Origin: Glutamicibacter creatinolyticus | GTDB taxonomy: Bacteria > Actinomycetota > Actinomycetes > Actinomycetales > Micrococcaceae | Reading direction: 5' to 3' | Assembly: GCF_006094275.1 (NCBI RefSeq) | Contig: NZ_CP034412.1 | Coordinates: 434,001 to 498,000, forward strand | Length of the DNA: 64,000 bases | Shown: positions 16,757 to 29,908 of the stretch, piece after piece | Layout of the letters: each line of letters begins with the position of its first letter | How positions within the stretch are numbered: position 1 is the stretch's first letter | The notes under the pieces: generated by a model | Seen by the model: only the letters and a program-made list of their open reading frames with translations | What the model was told of the DNA's origin: nothing | Database searches by the model: none | Translations under genes and position numbers: made by a program

Positions 16757-17433
16757 CCCGGATTTTGATCGTCGAGGATGAGGAGTCGCTGTCCGACCCG
16801 CTCTCCTACCTGCTGGAGCGTGAGGGCTTCGAGGTACGCATCGCCGATGACGGAATCACCGCGGTTACCGAATTTGAGCGTCACGGGGCGGACCTGGTTT
16901 TGCTGGACCTGATGCTCCCGGGGCAGCCGGGCACCGAGGTGATCCGCCAGATCCGGGCCACCAGCCAGGTGCCGGTGATCATGCTGACCGCCAAGGACTC
17001 GGAGATCGACAAGGTGGTGGGCCTGGAACTGGGGGCCGATGACTATGTCACCAAACCCTATTCCTCGCGCGAGCTGCTGGCCCGGATCCGGGCCGTGCTG
17101 CGCCGCCAGGGCGAAAGCGAGGAGCTGCTGACCAACGTGGTCACCGCCGGGCCGGTGCGCATGGACGTGGAACGCCACGTGGTGTCCGTGAACAACGAGG
17201 AAATCGCGATGCCGCTCAAGGAATTCGAACTGCTGGAAATGCTGCTGCGCAACGCCGGACGGGTGCTCACCCGCGGCCAGCTGATCGACCGGGTGTGGGG
17301 CAGCGACTACGTGGGCGACACCAAGACCCTGGACGTGCACGTCAAGCGGTTGCGTTCGAAGATCGAAACGGACCCGGCCGCCCCGGCGCACCTGGTGACG
17401 GTGCGTGGACTGGGCTACAAGTTCACGGTGTAA
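16753..17433 (+). CDS. regX3: Phosphate-responsive response regulator RegX3
   Basis: 226 residues: a receiver domain with acidic pocket D9/E10, phospho-acceptor D52, T79 and K101, and an OmpR/PhoB-type winged helix with recognition region RVWGSDYVGDTKTLDVHVKR. It activates phosphate-uptake genes by binding PHO-box repeats such as 15456-15473. Translation starts at ATG 16753 inside the senX3 end, with GGAGG a few bases upstream. Confidence 0.96.
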   Translation: MTRILIVEDEESLSDPLSYLLEREGFEVRIADDGITAVTEFERHGADLVLLDLMLPGQPGTEVIRQIRATSQVPVIMLTAKDSEIDKVVGLELGADDYVTKPYSSRELLARIRAVLRRQGESEELLTNVVTAGPVRMDVERHVVSVNNEEIAMPLKEFELLEMLLRNAGRVLTRGQLIDRVWGSDYVGDTKTLDVHVKRLRSKIETDPAAPAHLVTVRGLGYKFTV

Positions 17434-17461
17434 ACCCGACCGCCCGGGTGGATCCGCAGCA

Positions 17462-17494
17462 TTGGGCCGTCGGCACAAGGTGCCGGCGGCCCAA
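17462..17494 (+). terminator. Hairpin terminator after regX3
   Basis: 15-bp arms TTGGGCCGTCGGCAC / GTGCCGGCGGCCCAA with one wobble and a 3-nt loop, 28 bp after the stop. No U-tract. Confidence 0.7.
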
Positions 17495-17599
17495 GGTTGT
17501 GCGAGGGCTCTGGTGCGCTCGGGCAGCGCACCGTCCCTGCCCACCGGGGGCAAGCCCGAACCCGTGAACTACGCGCCGCTGGGTGCCGCACGCATTAAA

Positions 17600-17651
17600 G
17601 CGAAGGACCGGCGCACCTGCCCCTTGCTGGGGTGGTGCGCCGGTCCTTCGC
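17600..17651. terminator. Second strong hairpin, shared by regX3 and the opposing lipoprotein gene
   Basis: Perfect 18-bp arms GCGAAGGACCGGCGCACC / GGTGCGCCGGTCCTTCGC with a 16-nt loop, 23 bp beyond the minus-strand stop at 17675. The 240 bp from 17434 to 17674 hold nothing else recognisable. Confidence 0.8.
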
Positions 17652-17674
17652 GGTTGGTCGCCCGGGCCTGCCGC

Positions 17675-18211
17675 CTAGTGGCTGCCGCCGTGCTCCGGCT
17701 GCTCGCTCGGGGTCAGGTGGTCGGTGGTCGACTGCTCGAAGCCGCCGGGAACGAATTCGCGGTACTCCTTCAGGGTGCCGTCCACAACCGGAATGCTGGT
17801 CTCCACGCTTTCACCCTCGGTGCTCAGGGTCGCTTCGGCGTGCTCACCGGGGGCCACGTTCAGCCCGTCCACGACGAATTCCTTGGATTCAAGCTTCACG
17901 GTGCCCGAGGCGTCGACCGGAATCTTCACGGCGCTGGCGTTGCCAGCCTTGACGCTCAGGGTCAGGGAGCTGTCCGAGTTGTTGACAACGCTGCCAATCA
18001 GGCGGGCTTCCTGGTGCTCGGCGTTGGTCACCAGCAGCAGGTTGCGGACCTTGGCGTCGGCGACATCGGCAATGATGCCATCGCTCGGGGCGTAGTTGGT
18101 GGTGGTTTCCTGCTGGTTAATGGCGCCACAGCCAGTGACACCCAGTGCCAACCCGGCCAGGGCGAGGGACGCGGCGATACGGCGTCCAGCGGTCATGCGT
18201 GCGGTGATCAC
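17675..18211 (-). CDS. Predicted lipoprotein of unknown function
   Basis: 178 residues. The signal peptide ends in lipobox GVTGC with the lipid-bearing Cys at 28, so the mature protein should sit on the outer face of the membrane. The remainder is beta-rich (VRNLLLVTNAEHQEARLIGS, then SVVNNSDSSLTLSV) and resembles the short immunoglobulin-like lipoproteins often found beside regX3 in actinobacteria. A His/Glu-rich tail (SEQPEHGGSH) ends it. GTG 18211 with GAGGAG about 9 nt upstream is preferred; ATG 18196 is also possible. Confidence 0.8.
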   Translation of the reverse strand: MITARMTAGRRIAASLALAGLALGVTGCGAINQQETTTNYAPSDGIIADVADAKVRNLLLVTNAEHQEARLIGSVVNNSDSSLTLSVKAGNASAVKIPVDASGTVKLESKEFVVDGLNVAPGEHAEATLSTEGESVETSIPVVDGTLKEYREFVPGGFEQSTTDHLTPSEQPEHGGSH

Positions 18212-18552
18212 GACACAAACTCCTCGATGAGAATAGTGAGTTGCATGGTTTCGTGGTGCACTTTCGGGGTTCTGCAATTTTCGAAACAGGCCACACGAAG
18301 TCCACGACTATTACCTAGCCTAACGGTTTAAGCGTGAAAAGCGTGATTTGGCGAGCTGTAACACTGGACAACCCCAACGGCGGGAAAGGGGCTTGGGTTG
18401 TCCGTTGGACTCTGAACTACTTTCTTCATACCACGTTTCTCCCCCGTTTGGAAGAGTAAAAACCGCATGAATTCGCGGTTATTGGGGCATAGGTAACAGC
18501 GGCCAAAAAACCGGTCGTGGTAGACTAGTACGTGGGAAAGGGGTTTATCCAC
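18212..18552. promoter_or_regulatory. Divergent promoter region between the lipoprotein gene and carD
   Basis: This 341-bp, relatively AT-rich gap holds both promoters. A TAGACT box at about 18521 precedes carD. A dyad at 18366-18403 (GGACAACCC / GGGTTGTCC, 20-nt loop) and a smaller one around 18459-18481 (AACCGC/GCGGTT) may be regulatory or leader structures. No gene is evident. Confidence 0.45.
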
Positions 18553-19038
18553 ATGGTTTTTGAGGTTGGCGAGACTGTAGTCTACCCGCACCACGGCGCG
18601 GCAATGATCGAAGAGATCAAGATGCGCAAGATCAAGGGCGAAGAGAAAATGTATCTCAAGCTCAAGGTGGCGCAGGGTGACCTGACCATCGAGGTCCCGG
18701 CCGAGAACGTTGACTTGGTTGGAGTCCGTGACGTGGTCGGTCAGGAAGGCTTGGACCATGTGTTCGAGGTCCTTCGTGCTGAATTTACCGAGGAGCCGAC
18801 CAACTGGTCGCGCCGCTACAAGGCAAACTTGGAAAAGCTTGCCTCCGGTGATGTCATCAAGGTGGCAGAGGTCGTGCGTGACCTGTGGCGCCGTGAGAAC
18901 GACCGCGGCCTGTCCGCGGGCGAGAAGCGCATGCTGTCCAAGGCGCGCCAGGTGCTGATCAGCGAATTGGCGCTGGCCAAGGACCTGGACGAAACCAAGG
19001 CCGAAGGGCTCTTGGATGAGGTTTTGGCTTCCCACTAG
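18553..19038 (+). CDS. carD: CarD-type RNA polymerase-binding transcription factor
   Basis: 161 residues: an N-terminal Tudor-like RNAP-interaction domain ([20 protein letters not shown]) and a helical C-terminal DNA-contacting domain with the conserved tryptophan in [18 protein letters not shown]. CarD stabilises open complexes, especially at rRNA promoters, and is essential in mycobacteria. ATG 18553 is chosen over an upstream in-frame start because AAAGGGG lies about 10 nt before it and the family begins with this sequence. Neighbouring order regX3-carD-ispDF is standard for actinobacteria. Confidence 0.95.
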   Translation: MVFEVGETVVYPHHGAAMIEEIKMRKIKGEEKMYLKLKVAQGDLTIEVPAENVDLVGVRDVVGQEGLDHVFEVLRAEFTEEPTNWSRRYKANLEKLASGDVIKVAEVVRDLWRRENDRGLSAGEKRMLSKARQVLISELALAKDLDETKAEGLLDEVLASH

Positions 19039-19082
19039 ATCAGTGGGCACACCGGGGCGCAAACCCCGGCTGAGAATCATCG

Positions 19083-19118
19083 ACCGTGGTCGGTTGCTAC
19101 AGGTAACCAACCACGGTT
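19083..19118 (+). terminator. Possible terminator after carD
   Basis: Imperfect 15-bp stem ACCGTGGTCGGTTGC / GTAACCAACCACGGT (two mismatches) 44 bp after the stop, followed by TCTCGTTT. Confidence 0.5.
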
Positions 19119-19177
19119 CTCTCGTTTAACCAGCAGCGCGCGGCCTCGTGGCGCCGGGGCACAGTAGGCTGGAAGAC

Positions 19178-20401
19178 GTGAATGAACACCCCAACGTTGA
19201 TGCCGCGCTGATCCTGGTCGCGGCCGGCAGCGGCACCCGCCTGGGTGCCGGAATCCCCAAGGCGCTGGTGACCATCGAGGGCCGCAGCCTGCTGCAGCAC
19301 TGCCTGGATCGGGCCACGCAGGTAGCCGAGCTGGCGCAGATCGTGGTCGTGGTTCCCCCCTCCGATGAGCTGCTGGCCGAACAGGCCCGGCCCTACGGCC
19401 CGCGGGTCAGCTGCGTGCCTGGCGGCGCGACGCGAGCCGAATCCGTGGGCGCCGGCCTTGAAGCGGTCGACCAGCGCCTGACCCGGATCCTGGTCCATGA
19501 TGTGGCCCGCGCGCTGACACCGCCGGACACCTTCGAACGCGTCCTGCAGACTCTGGAGGATCCACAGCGTCCGGCCGTCATCCCCGCCCTGCCGGTCATC
19601 GACACCATTTCCGTGGTCGAGCAGACCAGCGGGTCCGACACGGTGCGCGACACCCCGGCCCGAGCCAGCTTGCGTGCCGTGCAGACCCCACAGGGGTTCC
19701 ACGCGCCCGTCCTGCGGGCCGCGCATGCCGCGCTGCGCGAAGCCAGCGACGCCCGGCGTGAGGCGGTCACCGATGACGCCTCCCTGGTCCGGGCCCAGGG
19801 ACATTCGGTGACAGTCATCGCCGGGGACCAGCGGGCGTTGAAAATCACCCATCCGCAGGACATTCACGCCGCACGGACAATTCTGCGGGACGACACGGAG
19901 GAAGACGCCATGGACCAGCCGCTGATCCCACGCATCGGCAACGCCATCGATGTGCACGCGGTGAGCAAGGATCCGCAGCGTCCAATGTGGCTGGCCGGAC
20001 TGCTGTTTGCCGATGACGTGGGACTCGACGGGCACTCCGATGGCGACGCGGTGGCGCACGCCGCCTGCGACGCCCTGTTTTCCGCCGCCGGAATCGGGGA
20101 CCTGGGCACACACTTCGGGGTGGACCGGCCGGAGATGGCGGGAGCCAGCGGCACCACGCTGCTGGCCGAGGCCGCCCGGATCGTACGCGCTGCCGGCTAT
20201 CAGATCGGCAACGTCTCCGTACAGTTCGTTGGACGCCGTCCCCGCTTCGCCGCTCGCCGCGAGGAAGCCAACCAGGTGCTTAGCGACGCGGCGCAAGCCT
20301 CGGTCACCGTTACCGCCACCACCAGCGATGGCCTGGGGTACGAAGGGGAGGGCGCCGGAATCACCGCCTACGCCACCGCCCTGGTCTATCGCCGCGACTA
20401 G
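19178..20401 (+). CDS. ispDF: Bifunctional IspD/IspF isoprenoid precursor enzyme
   Basis: 407 residues fusing two steps of the MEP pathway. Residues 1 to about 230 are IspD (nucleotide-binding [32 protein letters not shown]), which makes CDP-methylerythritol. From about 245 comes IspF (metal ligands in [36 protein letters not shown]), which cyclises the later intermediate. The intervening IspE step is encoded elsewhere. GTG 19178 is 7 nt after TAGGCT, so the message is probably leaderless. It is followed by cysS. Confidence 0.95.
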   Translation: MNEHPNVDAALILVAAGSGTRLGAGIPKALVTIEGRSLLQHCLDRATQVAELAQIVVVVPPSDELLAEQARPYGPRVSCVPGGATRAESVGAGLEAVDQRLTRILVHDVARALTPPDTFERVLQTLEDPQRPAVIPALPVIDTISVVEQTSGSDTVRDTPARASLRAVQTPQGFHAPVLRAAHAALREASDARREAVTDDASLVRAQGHSVTVIAGDQRALKITHPQDIHAARTILRDDTEEDAMDQPLIPRIGNAIDVHAVSKDPQRPMWLAGLLFADDVGLDGHSDGDAVAHAACDALFSAAGIGDLGTHFGVDRPEMAGASGTTLLAEAARIVRAAGYQIGNVSVQFVGRRPRFAARREEANQVLSDAAQASVTVTATTSDGLGYEGEGAGITAYATALVYRRD

Positions 20402-20499
20402 CGCCCCGGCAGCCGGGACCGCCAGCCGGCGGGCGACACCGAGGGGATTTGCGCCACCTGCCGACCCTGAACCGCGGGCTTTCGGATAACCTTAATGCT

Positions 20500-21969
20500 G
20501 TGAGCCTGCGATTCTACGACACCAAATCAGCGTCCGTGCGAGACTTCCAGCCCATCACCGAGGGCGAGGTCAAGCTGTACTACTGTGGCGCCACCGTGCA
20601 GGGGATGCCGCACGTGGGGCACGTTCGCAGCGCAATTGTCTTTGACATCCTCACCCGCTGGCTGGAATACCGCGGCTTCGCGGTGACCACCGTACGCAAC
20701 GTCACCGACATCGACGACAAGATCCTGGAAAAGTCCGCCGCGTCCTTCGCGCCGGACTTCGCCGCCGATCAGTACTACCGTCCCCGTGAACAGTGGTTCG
20801 CCCTGGCCTACCGTTTCGAGCAGGAGTTCGCCCGTGCCTACGAGACCCTGGGGGTACGCCGTCCCACCTACGAGCCGCGGGCGACCGGGCACGTGCCGGA
20901 AATGCATGAGCTGATCGAACTGCTGATCGAGCGGGGACACGCCTACCCGGCCAGCGACGGGTCCGGCGACGTGTACTTCGACGTGCGTTCCTTCCCCGAG
21001 TACGGGGCACTGACCCGCCAGAAGGTCGATGACATGCAGGAAGCGGCCGACGCCGACCCGCGCGGCAAGCGCGACCCGCGCGACTTTGCGTTGTGGAAGG
21101 GGCACAAGGACAGCGACCCGCTGACCGCCTCCTGGCCCAGCCCCTGGGGCCGCGGGCGTCCGGGCTGGCACCTGGAGTGCTCCGCCATGGCCGGCAAGTA
21201 CCTGGGCGAACACTTCGACATCCACGGCGGCGGGCTGGACCTGCGCTTCCCACACCACGAAAACGAGCTGGCCCAGTCCGCGGCGGCCGGCCACGGATTC
21301 GCGAACTTCTGGATGCACAACGGCATGGTTACCTACCAGGGCGAGAAGATGTCCAAATCCGTGGGCAACACCATCTCCCCGCACCAGATGCTGGAGCAGG
21401 CAACCCCGCGGGTGGTGCGCTACTTCCTGGGACAGGCGCAGTACCGCTCGCAGCTGGACTACCGTCCGGATTCGCTGACCGAGGCCGCAGCGGCGGTCGA
21501 GCGCATTGACACCTTCATCGCCAACGCCCGCTACCGGCTGGAGGCTGCGGCCGGGACCGCCAACGCCGTTCTGGACTCCCAGTCCGGAACGGTGCCCGAG
21601 GCCTTCGCGGCGGCGATGGATGATGACCTGAACGTCCCCCAGGCCCTGGCGGCACTGCACGAGACCGTGCGTGAGGGCAACGCGGCGCTGGACAACCACG
21701 ATGAGGCCACGGTGGCCCGGGCACTTAGCCAGGTGCTGGCCATGGTCCGGGTGTTGGGACTGGATGACGCCACCGAACCGGAGACCACCGGCACCAGCGC
21801 CGAATACCAGGTGCTCGACCAGATGATCCAGGCGCAGCTGGCCGAACGCGCCGAGGCCCGCGCGGCCAAGGACTGGGCCCGTTCGGACCAGATCCGTGAC
21901 GCCCTGGCCTCGCTGGGCATCAGCGTCGTCGACTCCGCCGACGGGGTGCGCTGGACCCTGGAGAAATAA
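20500..21969 (+). CDS. cysS: Cysteinyl-tRNA synthetase
   Basis: 489 residues. Class I synthetase with zinc-ligand C29 in [22 protein letters not shown]-type signature HVGH at 38-41, further zinc ligands in HLECSAMA and [10 protein letters not shown], and KMSKSVGNT. It charges tRNA-Cys. GTG 20500 follows TAACCT by 7 nt (leaderless); the frame is open to 20449 but the protein match begins at [16 protein letters not shown]. The next gene, rlmB, starts 77 bp later with its own ribosome site. Confidence 0.95.
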   Translation: MSLRFYDTKSASVRDFQPITEGEVKLYYCGATVQGMPHVGHVRSAIVFDILTRWLEYRGFAVTTVRNVTDIDDKILEKSAASFAPDFAADQYYRPREQWFALAYRFEQEFARAYETLGVRRPTYEPRATGHVPEMHELIELLIERGHAYPASDGSGDVYFDVRSFPEYGALTRQKVDDMQEAADADPRGKRDPRDFALWKGHKDSDPLTASWPSPWGRGRPGWHLECSAMAGKYLGEHFDIHGGGLDLRFPHHENELAQSAAAGHGFANFWMHNGMVTYQGEKMSKSVGNTISPHQMLEQATPRVVRYFLGQAQYRSQLDYRPDSLTEAAAAVERIDTFIANARYRLEAAAGTANAVLDSQSGTVPEAFAAAMDDDLNVPQALAALHETVREGNAALDNHDEATVARALSQVLAMVRVLGLDDATEPETTGTSAEYQVLDQMIQAQLAERAEARAAKDWARSDQIRDALASLGISVVDSADGVRWTLEK

Positions 21970-22046
21970 CAGGCCAGACCCCGCACCATCGGCGCCCCGG
22001 TGCCGGCAACCAACCACAGATTTTTGAACTAAAGGAAACCGCGAGT

Positions 22047-23021
22047 ATGAGCACACCAAAGGATCGGCCAGGAGCCGTTCGCAAGAACAAGAAGGGCCCG
22101 ACCAAGGGCAGCGGCGGCAAGGGGCGCAAGTCCCTGGAAGGCCGCGGGCCGACCCCCAAGGCCGAGGACCGGCCGTACCACAAGGCCTACCGCAGCAAGC
22201 AGCTGGCCGAACGCTCCCAGGCCAAGCGTCCCACCACCCGCCGTCCGCGGGTGAACGCTGAGATGGTGACCGGACGCAACTCGGTGGTGGAGGCGTTGCG
22301 CGCCGGCATCCCGGCCAAGGCCCTGCACATTGCGGTGCGCATTGACGTTGATGACCGGGTGCGTGAATCCCTGAAGCTCGCCGCCGAACAGGGCATCCCG
22401 GTCATGGAAGCCAGCCGAGTGGAGCTGGATCGGATGACCGATGACGCCATCCACCAGGGTCTGGCCCTGCAGGTTCCGCCTTATGAGTACCAGGACGCGG
22501 TGGAACTGACCAGCAAGGTCGCCCGGGACTACGAGAAGGGCTACGAGCGCAACCTGCCGTTGTTCCTGGCCCTGGACGGAATCACCGACCCCCGCAACCT
22601 GGGTGCCATCATCCGTTCGGCCTCGGCCTTCAGCGCCCAGGCTGTCATTGTTCCCGAACGCCGCAGCGTGGGCGTCACCGCTTCGGCCTGGAAGACCAGC
22701 GCCGGCGCCGCCGTACGCGTGCCCGTCGCCAAGGCCAGCAACCTGACCAGTGCCCTGAAGGAGATGAAGGCCGCGGGTATCTTCGTCATCGGCCTGGACG
22801 CCGGGGGAGATGTCGAGCTTCCGAACCTGGAACTGGCCACCGAACCGCTGTGCATCGTGATCGGTTCCGAGGGCAAGGGACTGTCGCGACTGGTTCGTGA
22901 AACCTGCGACGCTATCGTCTCGATTCCGATCTCTTCGGCCATGGAGTCCCTGAACGCCTCGATGGCGGCGGGTATCGCACTCTACGAAGTAGCGCGGCGA
23001 CGTCAGGATGCCGGCCAGTAG
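22047..23021 (+). CDS. rlmB: 23S rRNA 2'-O-methyltransferase RlmB (TrmH/SPOUT family)
   Basis: 324 residues: a Lys/Arg-rich N-terminal tail (about 1-75) that binds RNA, an L30e-like substrate domain from NAEMVTGRNSVVEALRAG and a knotted SPOUT domain with the three motifs LDGITDPRNLGAIIRSA, IVIGSEGKGLSRLVR and IPISSAMESLNASMAAGIAL. It methylates the ribose of a 23S rRNA guanosine (G2251 in E. coli). ATG 22047 has AAAGGA upstream. Bases 22083-22990 recur almost exactly at 23451-24359 as a broken copy. Confidence 0.95.
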   Translation: MSTPKDRPGAVRKNKKGPTKGSGGKGRKSLEGRGPTPKAEDRPYHKAYRSKQLAERSQAKRPTTRRPRVNAEMVTGRNSVVEALRAGIPAKALHIAVRIDVDDRVRESLKLAAEQGIPVMEASRVELDRMTDDAIHQGLALQVPPYEYQDAVELTSKVARDYEKGYERNLPLFLALDGITDPRNLGAIIRSASAFSAQAVIVPERRSVGVTASAWKTSAGAAVRVPVAKASNLTSALKEMKAAGIFVIGLDAGGDVELPNLELATEPLCIVIGSEGKGLSRLVRETCDAIVSIPISSAMESLNASMAAGIALYEVARRRQDAGQ

Positions 23022-23078
23022 AACGGGTCTCTGATCGGCCAAACGTCGGCGCAGTCCAACGCAACGGCAGAACCCGAC

Positions 23079-23112
23079 AAAGAGCGGGCCGGAGATATCC
23101 GGCCCGCTCTTT
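23079..23112 (+). terminator. Intrinsic terminator after rlmB
   Basis: Perfect 15-bp stem AAAGAGCGGGCCGGA / TCCGGCCCGCTCTTT with a 4-nt loop, 57 bp past the stop codon. The downstream rlmB copy lacks it. Confidence 0.9.
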
Positions 23113-23247
23113 GCGCTCTCCCCGCATGCGAGACGTGGTTCACAACAACCGATTCGACGCTCTTCACGAGGGGCGGAGGCGAAAGCGGGGTGAAGATCCC
23201 CGAGAATCCGGGCGAGAAACGGGTGCAGGAAACCGCAGCAGAACGTT

Positions 23248-23275
23248 TTGCGTTCATCGAAATTTCGTGTAGAGT
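23248..23275 (+). promoter_or_regulatory. Putative upstream rrn promoter (P0)
   Basis: TTGCGT, a 16-bp spacer and TAGAGT, 70 bp before the first TTGACA rrn promoter. Inferred from spacing and the tandem arrangement usual for rrn operons. Confidence 0.45.
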
Positions 23276-23340
23276 TAGTACCCGCGCCGCTCGAACAGAA
23301 CGGTTTGAACCGAAGAAGTTTAGGCGCGAGACAAAATCAC

Positions 23341-23444
23341 CGAGTTGACAAAGATCGGCCAAGTGGTAGGATTGAAAAGTTGCTCCGGAGCGAAGCGGCC
23401 AGCCAGATGATGGTGGTTCGTGGTGTCGGAAGCGCTTGTTGTTT
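23341..23444 (+). repeat. rrn promoter P1 and leader, repeat copy 1
   Basis: Holds TTGACA (23345-23350), 16 bp, TAGGAT (23367-23372) and about 70 bp of leader. The same segment recurs at 24362-24465 with changes only in and around the spacer and -10. Here the leader runs into GTTTAAACGG and then straight into the rlmB fragment instead of the usual rrn leader. Confidence 0.8.
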
Positions 23445-23450
23445 AAACGG

Positions 23451-24359
23451 AAGAACAAGAAGGGCCCGACCAAGGGCAGCGGCGGCAAGGGGCGCAAGTC
23501 CCTGGAAGGCCGCGGGCCGACCCCCAAGGCCGAGGACCGGCCGTACCACAAGGCCTACCGCAGCAAGCAGCTGGCCGAACGCTCCCAGGCCAAGCGGTCC
23601 CACCACCCGCCGTCCGCGGGTGAACGCTGAGATGGTGACCGGACGCAACTCGGTGGTGGAGGCGTTGCGCGCCGGCATCCCGGCCAAGGCCCTGCACATT
23701 GCGGTGCGCATTGACGTTGATGACCGGGTGCGTGAATCCCTGAAGCTCGCCGCCGAACAGGGCATCCCGGTCATGGAAGCCAGCCGAGTGGAGCTGGATC
23801 GGATGACCGATGACGCCATCCACCAGGGCCTGGCCCTGCAGGTTCCGCCTTATGAGTACCAGGACGCGGTGGAACTGACCAGCAAGGTCGCCCGGGACTA
23901 CGAGAAGGGCTACGAGCGCAACCTGCCGTTGTTCCTGGCCCTGGACGGAATCACCGACCCCCGCAACCTGGGTGCCATCATCCGTTCGGCCTCGGCCTTC
24001 AGCGCCCAGGCTGTCATTGTTCCCGAACGCCGCAGCGTGGGCGTCACCGCTTCGGCCTGGAAGACCAGCGCCGGCGCCGCCGTACGCGTGCCCGTCGCCA
24101 AGGCCAGCAACCTGACCAGTGCCCTGAAGGAGATGAAGGCCGCGGGTATCTTCGTCATCGGCCTGGACGCCGGGGGAGATGTCGAGCTTCCGAACCTGGA
24201 ACTGGCCACCGAACCGCTGTGCATCGTGATCGGTTCCGAGGGCAAGGGACTGTCGCGACTGGTTCGTGAAACCTGCGACGCTATCGTCTCGATTCCGATC
24301 TCTTCGGCCATGGAGTCCCTGAACGCCTCGATGGCGGCGGGTATCGCACTCTACGAAGT
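23451..24359 (+). pseudogene. Truncated, frameshifted second copy of rlmB
   Basis: This block matches 22083-22990 apart from one inserted G (CAAGCGGTCCC against CAAGCGTCCC, about 23597) and one silent T-to-C change. It lacks the first 12 codons of rlmB, the true start, the last 10 codons and the terminator. The inserted G puts the N-terminal tail and the catalytic part in different frames, so no intact RlmB can be made; an internal ATG or GTG could still give an N-truncated SPOUT domain. It lies between two rrn promoters and would be transcribed as part of the rRNA precursor from P1. Confidence 0.9.
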
Positions 24360-24361
24360 GT

Positions 24362-24465
24362 CGAGTTGACAAAGATCGGCGATGTGGTAAGGTTGGAAAG
24401 TTGCTCCGGAGCGAAGCGGCCAGCCAGATGATGGTGGTTCGTGGTGTCGGAAGCGCTTGTTGTTT
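24362..24465 (+). repeat. rrn promoter P2 and leader, repeat copy 2
   Basis: TTGACA (24366-24371), 16 bp, TAAGGT (24388-24393), then a leader identical to copy 1 up to GCTTGTTGTTT. It continues into the true rrn leader, so this is the nearest working promoter for the first rRNA operon. Confidence 0.85.
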
Positions 24466-24647
24466 GAGAACTCAATAGTGTGCCAAGTTTGTTGATACCA
24501 AATTATTTTTGTTTGGTGAATACGAAACATTTTGCTTGATTGCCCGCACCCCCGTGTGTGGTGGTTGAGTGTTTTTTATTCGCCGGGATTGCATCATTGG
24601 CCACCGTGTGGTTCCGTGTGGTGGTTGGTGGTGTGCTTTTCTTGTTT
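24466..24647 (+). other. rrn leader RNA of operon 1
   Basis: The leader begins GAGAACTCAATAGTG, resembling actinobacterial rrn antitermination/boxA regions, and continues through GTG-rich repeats that can pair with the 16S-23S spacer to form the processing stem. No ORF. It has no counterpart before the second rRNA cluster. Confidence 0.7.
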
Positions 24648-29583
<4,936 letters not shown>

Positions 29584-29619
29584 CAACAAAACTACCAGGG
29601 GTGTGGGTGTTTCAGTGCT

Positions 29620-29738
29620 GTTACGGCGGTCATAGCGTGGGGGAAACGCCCGGTCCCATACCGAACCCGGAAGCTAAGGCCCACTGCGCCGATGGTACTG
29701 CACTCGTGAGGGTGTGGGAGAGTAGGACACCGCCGGAC
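29620..29738 (+). rRNA. rrf: 5S ribosomal RNA, operon 1
   Basis: 119 nt from GTTACGGCGGTCATAGC to ACACCGCCGGAC, ends complementary as in all 5S rRNAs. Differs from the second copy at two positions (AAGGCCC/AAGACCC and CTCGTGAG/CTCGGGAG). Confidence 0.95.
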
Positions 29739-29757
29739 TTAATTTGATGAAGGGTTT

Positions 29758-29787
29758 GAGGCTCTAACCAGTGATGGTTGGAGCCTC
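29758..29787 (+). terminator. Terminator of rrn operon 1
   Basis: 12-bp arms GAGGCTCTAACC / GGTTGGAGCCTC (one mismatch) 20 bp after the 5S gene, followed by ACCTGTTT. Confidence 0.8.
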
Positions 29788-29872
29788 ACCTGTTTAAGCC
29801 GTGGGGCTTTAGCCGGCCGCCACACCTACGACTACACGACTTTCCGTAAGCTGGACATCAGCCCAAAGCTCC

Positions 29873-29902
29873 TTGCCGCATTTTTGTGATCTCGGTTATG
29901 GT
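29873..29902 (+). promoter_or_regulatory. Putative leaderless promoter of the formate dehydrogenase operon
   Basis: TTGCCG, an 18-bp spacer and TATGGT, with the ATG of fdh 6 nt beyond the -10 box. Same spacing as at senX3, gpmA and other leaderless genes in this window. Confidence 0.5.
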
Positions 29903-29908
29903 GGACGC

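Noticed and set aside
23441-23448. GTTTAAAC (a rare-cutter site) as evidence of an engineered construct
   Set aside because: One 8-bp site can occur by chance; no vector or marker sequence is present.
23248-24369. A 373-residue open frame covering the second rlmB copy as a functional gene
   Set aside because: Its first part is out-of-frame translation of promoter and rlmB tail sequence; the inserted G shows it is a frameshifted copy without proper start or end.
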